NCBI GenBank assembly: GCA_035687895.1
Contig: DASRUE010000039.1
Location: forward strand, 1-13,440
DNA length: 13,440 nt
Source: JAERML01 sp035687895
GTDB lineage: Bacteria > Bacteroidota > Ignavibacteria > UBA10030 > UBA6906
Direction: 5' to 3'
Shown here: piece after piece, positions 7,509 to 13,440 of the stretch
Layout: every line of letters starts with the position of its first letter
Position numbering within the stretch: the stretch's first letter is position 1
Notes under the pieces: model-generated
The model's database searches: none
Told to the model about the DNA's origin: nothing
Seen by the model: only the letters and a program-made list of their open reading frames with translations
Made by a program: the position numbers and the translations under genes

Positions 7509-9734
7509 TCACTTTGTGAAAAGCAACTTCTTCGTTGCAACAAATTCTCCCGCAGCGAGGCGGTAGAAGTACACACCGCTCGACATCCCCCTTGCATCCC
7601 ACATTACCTCATGGCTCCCCGGTACTCTCACTTCATTCACCAGTGTCGCCACTTCGCGGCCAAGCAGATCGTAGACCTTGAGAATGACGAATGCCGAATA
7701 CGGAATACTGAAGCTCAAAGTGGTGGTTGGGTTGAACGGGTTCGGATAGTTCTGCTCAAGCGCGAACTCGTCCGGAATATCCGCCTTCTCCCCAACAGAA
7801 GTAAGTGGGCCCGTACTCTGGTGCACACCACCGCCATAGGTGCCGGCAATGATCTGTCCGGTGAACAATGGGCCAGCAGGAGCGCGAACGACTTCGATCC
7901 GGGCGACTTCGAATCCACCGAGCGCGCGTTTCACCCATGGACCCTGGGAGAACGCTTCCCGCTCGCAGAGACCAACCGATGTAGCAGCAATCTCGCGAAT
8001 GGGCTGGCCGGGATATTCATAGAACATCACATCGCGGAGTTTCACGCCAAGCCCGAGGGATGGAGTGGCCGTCCACGTTGTAACGTTCACGTCACCTTCA
8101 AGCACTTGATCGCTGGCCGAGCCAAAGACGAGCTTGTTGTTCGATGAGCGGTCAAAGCTCACCGCGCCGGTGAACTGCAGTCCGTGGTGCGTGTATGTTG
8201 ATCCGCCATTTGTCGTTTTGTACACGCCGTTCCCGGCGCCGTACCCTCCGAAATTACCGGTGGCGACGAAATACTCATTTTGATTGACCGCTGTAATCCC
8301 GGTAATGCTGTACGGCGAACCGGGGAGAAGAGAAAAAGTCCATGTGCCGCCGCCGTCAGTGGTTTTCCAAGGGCGCTCGCCTCTTCCTCCTGCCAGCACA
8401 AAACCTGCTATTGATGGAGAAGCATAGATGGTTGCAAATCCAGTTGCGTTCGTTCCAAACAAGGATTGAGAACACGTTTCCCCCCAGTTGCTTGAGCTCC
8501 AGAGTCCGTTAGTCACATTGCCTACGTACACAATAGAATTATCCGATGCAAAGGACGCGACAACATCATTAGCAGGTAAACCACCACCCGTTCGCGCCCA
8601 GGTCTGATTAGTGAGATCATACTTCCAACGCCCGTTAAACTGAGTTGAGATGAGAATCCTGTCAGCTAGGATCAAGGGTTTTGCAACGATGTGAGTGTTG
8701 TACATCCCTTGCACCGACGGATTCCAGGTGCTGAAAAAATCGGTCGAGCGAACAATGCCTCCTCCCACACAACCGCCGAGTTGAGCGTCTCTTTCGAGAC
8801 GGGAGGCAGCCAGACCGTAGTAATACAGAGCTATTGGGCCAGCGCTCGTTGCCTGGGGACTTCGGTCAATCCAGCTTTGCCCCGCGTTGAACGACACAAG
8901 CACCGTCGAATCGCCCGCAGCGAGGAGCGTATCGCCGACTGAAGAGATTGTTCTGAGAACGACGCCGCGTTGAATGTGAACCAATTCCCAAGCGCCCGTT
9001 GATACCGAGCGCCGATAGATGAACGATGAGTCGGGTGTTGTTGCAGCAGTACGACGGCCGACGACGTACACATAGTTCGCATTCGACGTCATCGAAAGTC
9101 CGTTGAATTGGGAGGACGAAGGATTGATCGTGGTCCAGAGAAAACCACCGTCTGTCGAGCGAAGCACTCCGTTGCGATCGCCCGCAACATACATGTTCGC
9201 TCCCTGGCGGATGACGCTGTTTCCGGAAAGAACTCCTGCACTAACTTGAAAGAACGTCTCTCCGTTATCGGTTGATTGAAATACCGATTGGCTCGACGTG
9301 CTTGCGCATCCGGCAATCACATTCCCCGATGAGTGGAAAGCAACCGAGGTCACGGTTCGATTGTTCAGGATGTTCGTTGGCCGAACCCACGTTGCGCCGC
9401 CATCGGTGCTTTTCCATAAGCCCGATGTTGCAGCTCCGAGGAAAATGGTGCCGCTTGCATTCACTGCAAGTGACCTGATGTCCAGATTCACGTATGGAAG
9501 TTGAGCCCAGCTTACGCCGCGGTTCGTTGACTTGTACACTCCGCCGAAGTACGTCCCGGCAAGGATATCTCCGCTGTTATCGGCGGCGAAGCATTGGACA
9601 ACTCCGCCTTCCGGACCATTGAGCGATTGCCAAAAACCTGGTTGTGAAAAAGCAACATCGATGATCGTGGCAGTAAACAGAACGGCCATAGCGAAACGAC
9701 GCGGGCGGAAAATACAAATGGGCAGATGCTTCAT
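7509..9734 (-). CDS. T9SS-secreted Asp-box (BNR) beta-propeller protein
   Basis: First gene of the cargo run, 741 residues. An N-terminal basic stretch and hydrophobic segment (about residues 10-31, ending VAFSQ) form a Sec signal. Around nine Asp-box motifs follow, including YKSTNRGVSWAQ, WKSTDGGATWVR, FQSTDNGETFFQ, WKTTDGGGTWTF and YKTTNGGSTYTH; this is a sortilin/Ycf48-like multi-blade propeller. The last ~85 residues are the T9SS sorting domain (LEQNYPNPFNPTTT, VYDLLGREVATLV, SGVYFYRLAAGEFVATKKLLF). The ATG at 9734 has GAGG with a seven-base spacer, so this start is well supported. A gap of about 250 bases upstream separates it from the CHAT gene, so it may have its own promoter, although I could not identify one. 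The next gene follows after 54 bases. No enzymatic motif was found; binding or adhesion is the cautious guess. Confidence 0.9.
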   Translation of the reverse strand: MKHLPICIFRPRRFAMAVLFTATIIDVAFSQPGFWQSLNGPEGGVVQCFAADNSGDILAGTYFGGVYKSTNRGVSWAQLPYVNLDIRSLAVNASGTIFLGAATSGLWKSTDGGATWVRPTNILNNRTVTSVAFHSSGNVIAGCASTSSQSVFQSTDNGETFFQVSAGVLSGNSVIRQGANMYVAGDRNGVLRSTDGGFLWTTINPSSSQFNGLSMTSNANYVYVVGRRTAATTPDSSFIYRRSVSTGAWELVHIQRGVVLRTISSVGDTLLAAGDSTVLVSFNAGQSWIDRSPQATSAGPIALYYYGLAASRLERDAQLGGCVGGGIVRSTDFFSTWNPSVQGMYNTHIVAKPLILADRILISTQFNGRWKYDLTNQTWARTGGGLPANDVVASFASDNSIVYVGNVTNGLWSSSNWGETCSQSLFGTNATGFATIYASPSIAGFVLAGGRGERPWKTTDGGGTWTFSLLPGSPYSITGITAVNQNEYFVATGNFGGYGAGNGVYKTTNGGSTYTHHGLQFTGAVSFDRSSNNKLVFGSASDQVLEGDVNVTTWTATPSLGLGVKLRDVMFYEYPGQPIREIAATSVGLCEREAFSQGPWVKRALGGFEVARIEVVRAPAGPLFTGQIIAGTYGGGVHQSTGPLTSVGEKADIPDEFALEQNYPNPFNPTTTLSFSIPYSAFVILKVYDLLGREVATLVNEVRVPGSHEVMWDARGMSSGVYFYRLAAGEFVATKKLLFTK

Positions 9735-9737
9735 GTC

Positions 9738-9989
9738 GATACCTCAACCTTTGTGTGTGTGTATGGAATTGTTATCGTACTGAGTAGGAGGATTGATGTC
9801 TGTTTTAAGGAGGAAGGGAAAGCAAGTGGCGGAGAGGAACGCAACTGTGCGGGAAGGCGCGGGAGAATACATTGCATTCCTCACTTCGATGTTCATGAAC
9901 AGGATTGGAAGAGGGTTGAGATCACCCTCCTATACATGTATTACGGAGAAATGCGGAAGGTTTTGTACAAAAGGAGGGGCAAGAGCAGC
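9738..9989. other. Intergenic gap, no convincing gene
   Basis: About 250 bases separate the CHAT gene stop from the first cargo gene. The palindrome TTTTGTACAAAA lies at 9961-9972. A small hairpin (GAGGGT at 9911-9916 with ACCCTC at 9924-9929) has no T run. A plus-strand frame of 65 codons (ATG at 9796, stop at 9991-9993) has AGGAGG four bases upstream. Its codon use is rich in AGG/AGA, unlike the neighbours, and I recognise nothing in its product. The gap presumably holds a promoter for the cargo genes, but no clear -35/-10 or Bacteroidota-type (TTTG / TAnnTTTG) pair could be assigned. Confidence 0.4.
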
Positions 9990-12728
9990 TTAGTTTGGGT
10001 TACCCGTCAAGTAGAATCCGGCCCAATAGAATGGATGGTTTTTGGGGTGAGTGCCACGGGATTCTCCAACGAACTGGCGCTGGGCAAGGGTCAAGGCCCT
10101 CGAAAATGATCCTGTTTGGGAGGATCCATCTGACCGTTTCAAAGACATGAGGTTGGAATAGAAGGATGCCATCAAACGGGACGTCGCTTCATCCTCAACT
10201 ATCCAGAGTGGAGCAATCACTGCTGATGCACCAGCCGAAAGGAAAGCTTGTGGAAAACTTACGACCTCGTGCCCCTGAGCAATATCCCCCATCATCCCGA
10301 CTCCATATCCGGTCTCGCATGAGCTTAAGACTATCAGTCGCGAAGAGAGCTTGAGGTTCAGAATCCCGTGCAACTCGAACGGCCCGTCATTCATCTGGAG
10401 ATAGGAGAACAATGGATGCCACCGATGCATGTTTCCATGGGCGGCAATGTGAACCACATCGGATGTTGCAGCATGGTTCATCAACTCTGAGGTTGTTGCC
10501 TGTTCATCACGTAGAACTGTTTCCGATGAGAACAACGTCGCGGGAATGGCAGCCACCTCCACCTCCGCAAACGGAAGTGACGCTCTGTCCGGTACAAGCG
10601 CGAGAAATGTTGAAGGTGGTGTTTCCTTCGGCCTACTCAGAATGTGGGATGCAGATGGGACGTAGCTAAGGGTAAATCGCTGGATGAGCAAGTTGCCGTT
10701 GGAATCGAGAAGGGAAGCAAAGGGGACTTCGAGGAGACGACCATGAGGCGAAATAATCAGATGGTCGCCTTCTTTGAGGAATCCACGGTCCACCATGGGC
10801 TGAATGAGTATCCGGAAGAGAAACGAGGCCGGTCCTTTCCACAGAACATCGTCGGGCGCCGCTTTTCCCCGCAAGAGAAGTTCTCGCAACGTTCGCGCAG
10901 ATGAATTCACGCTTACAGATGGCTGGCCAAGCTCAAGTATCAGGGATGAGTCGTGCCGGAGCGAGAACAGATATGCTTTCTCTTTTCCCACGAAGTATTC
11001 GACGAACACCTGATCACCAGCCAGGGTCTGCTGCACGTCGCTCATGACAGGAATGGGCTTGCCAAAAAGTTGTTGTGATGCATCTGTTGCTTCGGCATTC
11101 TGATGAATGGTCTGATGATATGCTTCGTCAAATTCCTTCAGCAAACGATCGACATCATCCGAACCTTTCTCGATCTCTTCAAGTAAGCGTACGTACCGGT
11201 GCCAGATGCTTTCATCACCCCCGGCAGCATTCCCGTTCCCCATCTCAACGCCAAACCCGAGGGGAAGCGAACGAAATCGCTCAAGGACAGGAAACATCTC
11301 TTCGGTACTTCCTTTTTCCTTCAACGCGGCCATCAACATGCTGTAGAGGTCATGTCGAAACATCAACATATACCCCGAGACCAGCGAGAAGTTGATATCT
11401 TTTTGCCTGAGCCTGGCGAGGTATTCTGCATCGAGGCGCTCGATCAGCGATGAGACCAACCGGGCTGCTTCCTCATTTCTCCCCGATGCGAGATACACGC
11501 GTGCAAGAAAACATCCCGCCTCGATCGGAGATTTTGTCCAGATCTTTTGGAGCCGGCGTGCCACAGCTTCAGCCTTCTTGTACTCACCGAGAGGAAGCAG
11601 CGCACCAATCTGCAAACCCAATGCCTGCTCGAGTCCGATGGTGTAGCCCATCGAATCACACATGGCGACAATCCGCTCTCGCAGGTCAGCCGACGCTTTG
11701 ATCTCACCACTTCGAATAAGCCCGGAAGATTTCCGGAGCATCTGTTGAATGGATTGTTCCCCCGAGACCGCGACAGCAGAATCGACGACCTGTGGATCGA
11801 ATCGAGCCGAGTCGTACGCGGCGACGACCATATCTTCGACAGCACGTGCTGCAACCTCCTCACCCCACTTGTAGCCAATTCGCTTGCTCAGCTCAAGCGA
11901 TTTATTCCGGAATGAGTACATCAGGTCGAACCAATGGTTCAAGCCTCCCCCGGTGACAAAGTAGTAGCTGTCGGCAAGGCCGACCTGATCGCCTATCCCC
12001 TTTCTGATGGCAAATGCGTCAAGATAGCATTTCAAAGAACCACCAGCGAGTCCGATGTTGTTCAGCGTTGTTGCCTCGCCGATCTTGTCGTTGATCTTCC
12101 TATAGATTCTCAGAGCAGAGTCATAGTACACGGCCCTGGCAGAATCGGTTTTCCCATGGTACCAATACAACACCCCGATCTGACGAAGAGCATCGGCCTC
12201 GGTTTGTGAAGCGTTGCTTCCACGCGCCAAACCCAGGCTGCGACGTTGGAACAACATTGCAGAATCGTATTGTGCCTTATCGAATGCGATGCGCCCGAGG
12301 AGGTTGAATGCTCTGGCCATTCCTGTTGAATCAAAAGGGGTTCGACGCAGCATCTGGTTTGCGAGCGACGATGCGGTATCGAGGTTGCCGAGAAAGAAAT
12401 ATGTGAAAGCCAGCGAGAGGGTATGAGAAAGAGTTTCTGCGGAGTCCGAACCGATCAGAGCTCTGTATTCATCCCGGGCTTTTTTCAGTTCACCTCGTTT
12501 GTACAAACACTCCGCGAACATGCGGCGGGCTTCGAGAGACGATGGATCATCGTCCACCAAAGAACGAAGCGCCGATTCTGCCTCAACAAGTTTCCAACTG
12601 GCGAGGAGGTTTCGGGCCGATGAGGTCTTGCGTTGATAATCGGTGAGATAGGACAGAACAACCGCTGCGAGAGCGACGGCAAGGATGGAAAGGAGAATCC
12701 TATTGCGAAGGAGCGTACGTGAAGACAT
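9990..12728 (-). CDS. Membrane-anchored TPR-CHAT caspase-like protease
   Basis: A 912-residue protein. Basic residues (R4, R8, R10) precede one hydrophobic helix (about 11-28, ILLSILAVALAAVVLSYL), predicting an inner-membrane anchor with the rest outside the cytoplasm. Residues ~35-440 form a helical TPR array (for example YDSAMLFQRRSLGLAR, GEATTLNNIGLA). A CHAT domain (caspase HetF-associated with TPRs) spans about 570-912. It shows LIISPHGRLLEVPFASLL, then VVHIAAHG with catalytic His764, then LIVLSSCETG with catalytic Cys804, then PQAFLSAGASAVIAPLW, AL.LAQ and FYWAGFYLTG. The dyad is intact, so an active cysteine peptidase is expected; TPRs usually sense or bind partners. ATG at 12728 is preferred; a TTG at 12761 would add 11 residues with no better ribosome site. 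The gene overlaps the anti-sigma gene by 29 bases, suggesting co-translation. The substrate is unknown; the neighbouring anti-sigma factor is a candidate. Confidence 0.93.
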   Translation of the reverse strand: MSSRTLLRNRILLSILAVALAAVVLSYLTDYQRKTSSARNLLASWKLVEAESALRSLVDDDPSSLEARRMFAECLYKRGELKKARDEYRALIGSDSAETLSHTLSLAFTYFFLGNLDTASSLANQMLRRTPFDSTGMARAFNLLGRIAFDKAQYDSAMLFQRRSLGLARGSNASQTEADALRQIGVLYWYHGKTDSARAVYYDSALRIYRKINDKIGEATTLNNIGLAGGSLKCYLDAFAIRKGIGDQVGLADSYYFVTGGGLNHWFDLMYSFRNKSLELSKRIGYKWGEEVAARAVEDMVVAAYDSARFDPQVVDSAVAVSGEQSIQQMLRKSSGLIRSGEIKASADLRERIVAMCDSMGYTIGLEQALGLQIGALLPLGEYKKAEAVARRLQKIWTKSPIEAGCFLARVYLASGRNEEAARLVSSLIERLDAEYLARLRQKDINFSLVSGYMLMFRHDLYSMLMAALKEKGSTEEMFPVLERFRSLPLGFGVEMGNGNAAGGDESIWHRYVRLLEEIEKGSDDVDRLLKEFDEAYHQTIHQNAEATDASQQLFGKPIPVMSDVQQTLAGDQVFVEYFVGKEKAYLFSLRHDSSLILELGQPSVSVNSSARTLRELLLRGKAAPDDVLWKGPASFLFRILIQPMVDRGFLKEGDHLIISPHGRLLEVPFASLLDSNGNLLIQRFTLSYVPSASHILSRPKETPPSTFLALVPDRASLPFAEVEVAAIPATLFSSETVLRDEQATTSELMNHAATSDVVHIAAHGNMHRWHPLFSYLQMNDGPFELHGILNLKLSSRLIVLSSCETGYGVGMMGDIAQGHEVVSFPQAFLSAGASAVIAPLWIVEDEATSRLMASFYSNLMSLKRSDGSSQTGSFSRALTLAQRQFVGESRGTHPKNHPFYWAGFYLTGNPN

Positions 12729-13347
12729 GGAGTGCCGAGCGTTCAAGTGATCTGTCTGCAAGGAACGACTCTACTCTCCAAAGATATGTCTTGCCGGGGA
12801 GAAGCACAACTGTCGACGGAAGCAGAAGGGAGGTATCTCGGACATCCCAATTCCACACACTCACGCCATTCTGATCCATCAAGCTGAATTTGTAAACAGC
12901 CGACCGGGCAACCGACGACCAATGGAATTCCGGACGTGGTTCGCTCATCGTTGCACCGTCAGGGGGGAACAACTTGAGCATGGGAACGGATGAGTCGGTC
13001 GATCTGAATTGAGCAGGCTCTGGCCGTGGAATGAGAAGGTACACAGTCAATGCAATCACGGCAACCGAAACGCCGGCGAGTCCAGTGCGAAGCGGGTAGG
13101 CGAAAGCCCTGAAGGTCCAGCCGCTCGTTTGCTTTTCACTTCCGACCAATGCCGCTGCTTCATTGAGAGTTGCCCTGTCGACCCGGATCGGGATGCTCTC
13201 TTTCAGCACATGTGGCAAGCGGACGAGTGTGGCGAATTGCCTGGCGCAGTCATTGCAGCGGCCCACGTGTTGTTCGAGGTTCTGCCTGTCCTCTGCAGGA
13301 AGCTTGTCTTCAACATACAACAGTATGTCACTCTCTGTCACATGCAC
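12700..13347 (-). CDS. Zinc-finger transmembrane anti-sigma factor
   Basis: A 215-residue anti-sigma factor that should bind and hold an ECF sigma factor at the inner membrane. The N-terminus carries the zinc-binding anti-sigma motif H27-x3-C31-x2-C34 within a helical ZAS/zf-HC2 domain (residues ~5-45). A linker follows, then one membrane helix at about 88-107 (TGLAGVSVAVIALTVYLLIP). The outer part (~120-215) looks like a fibronectin type III-like beta-sandwich: LFPPDG, PEFHWSSV, AVYKFSLMD, LLPGKTYLWRVES. The start is GTG at 13347, with AGAAGG about 11 bases upstream; a second GTG at 13341 would overlap a TGA stop as GTGA. The 3' end overlaps the TPR-CHAT gene. The outer domain could sense an envelope signal or be the cut site for regulated proteolysis. 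The anti-sigma call is strong; the partner sigma factor lies mostly outside the window. Confidence 0.88.
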   Translation of the reverse strand: MHVTESDILLYVEDKLPAEDRQNLEQHVGRCNDCARQFATLVRLPHVLKESIPIRVDRATLNEAAALVGSEKQTSGWTFRAFAYPLRTGLAGVSVAVIALTVYLLIPRPEPAQFRSTDSSVPMLKLFPPDGATMSEPRPEFHWSSVARSAVYKFSLMDQNGVSVWNWDVRDTSLLLPSTVVLLPGKTYLWRVESFLADRSLERSALHVFTYAPSQ

Positions 13348-13440
13348 GCGTTGTTTTCCCTTCTGTCCATGTTATACGGATAAGTTTCCCCGTCTTTGAT
13401 CCGCATACGTCTGAGAAGCTCGTTCACGAAGCCGGGCCAT
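13338..13440 (-). CDS. 3' end of upstream gene, by context an ECF sigma factor
   Basis: Only the last ~100 bases of the preceding gene are present and the frame is not certain. One frame ends PGFVNELLRRMRIKDGE... at a TGA (13340-13338) that overlaps a possible anti-sigma start as GTGA; its codons end in G/C in 23 of 33 cases, like the neighbours. A second frame reads MARLRERASQTYADQRR and stops at 13374-13372. Its basic 'ARLRER' resembles the end of sigma region 4, but its codon use is poorer. Genes directly before a zf-HC2 anti-sigma factor are usually its ECF sigma factor, which is the main basis for the call. Partial at the right edge of the window. Confidence 0.4.
   Translation of the reverse strand, partial: WPGFVNELLRRMRIKDGETYPYNMDRRENNACM

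Noticed and set aside
9911..9929. Hairpin GAGGGT/ACCCTC as terminator of the CHAT gene
   Set aside because: The stem is only six pairs and no T run follows on the minus strand, so termination is unsupported.
9726..10109. Plus-strand 127-codon frame across the CHAT gene end
   Set aside because: It overlaps both flanking genes, has no ribosome site and no recognisable content.

Overview
Every recognisable gene in this 13.4 kb window lies on the minus strand, so transcription runs from high to low coordinates. Four intact proteins end in the Por/type IX secretion (T9SS) C-terminal sorting domain, with the signature QNYPNPFNPxT, then LKVFDxLGREVxTLV, then SGVYFYxLxAGxFxxTKKLxL. This points to the Bacteroidota/Chlorobiota group. 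The exact YPNPFNP wording, the moderate-to-high GC and the Asp-box cargo style fit Ignavibacteria or Kapabacteria-like lineages best. The phylum-level placement is fairly safe; the class is inference. No rRNA, tRNA, CRISPR array or recognisable insertion sequence was seen.

Reading along the minus strand: (1) 13440-9990 is a regulatory module. It holds the tail of an upstream gene (by context probably an ECF sigma factor), a single-pass zinc-finger anti-sigma factor with a fibronectin-like outer domain (12700-13347), and a large membrane-anchored TPR-CHAT protein with an intact His/Cys caspase-like dyad (9990-12728). The reading frames overlap or nearly abut, so they look co-translated. (2) 9989-9738 is a 250-base gap with no convincing gene. 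(3) 9734-1769 is a run of four exported T9SS cargo proteins. Three are Asp-box (BNR) beta-propeller proteins; the fourth (5496-7442) carries GDQxPG-type tandem repeats. Spacing is short (ATGA overlap, 54 and 110 bases), so this is probably one transcription unit. (4) 1741-509 is a lysine-rich, AT-rich gene of unknown function, very unlike its neighbours and probably foreign to the locus. (5) 500-85 holds broken, mosaic leftovers of T9SS cargo genes. (6) A strong hairpin at 21-50 probably ends the transcription unit.

The most interesting idea is that the CHAT protease works on the adjacent anti-sigma factor. Both appear to be anchored in the inner membrane with their large C-terminal parts outside the cytoplasm, so cleavage of the anti-sigma ectodomain could release the sigma factor. 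The T9SS array next door is a possible output. This is inference from order, topology and the known biology of TPR-CHAT proteases (Csx29 cleaves Csx30, a partner of an RpoE-like sigma factor). The left end shows recombination and decay among repeated sorting-domain genes. It also carries a base-composition break that could be real transfer or an assembly join.
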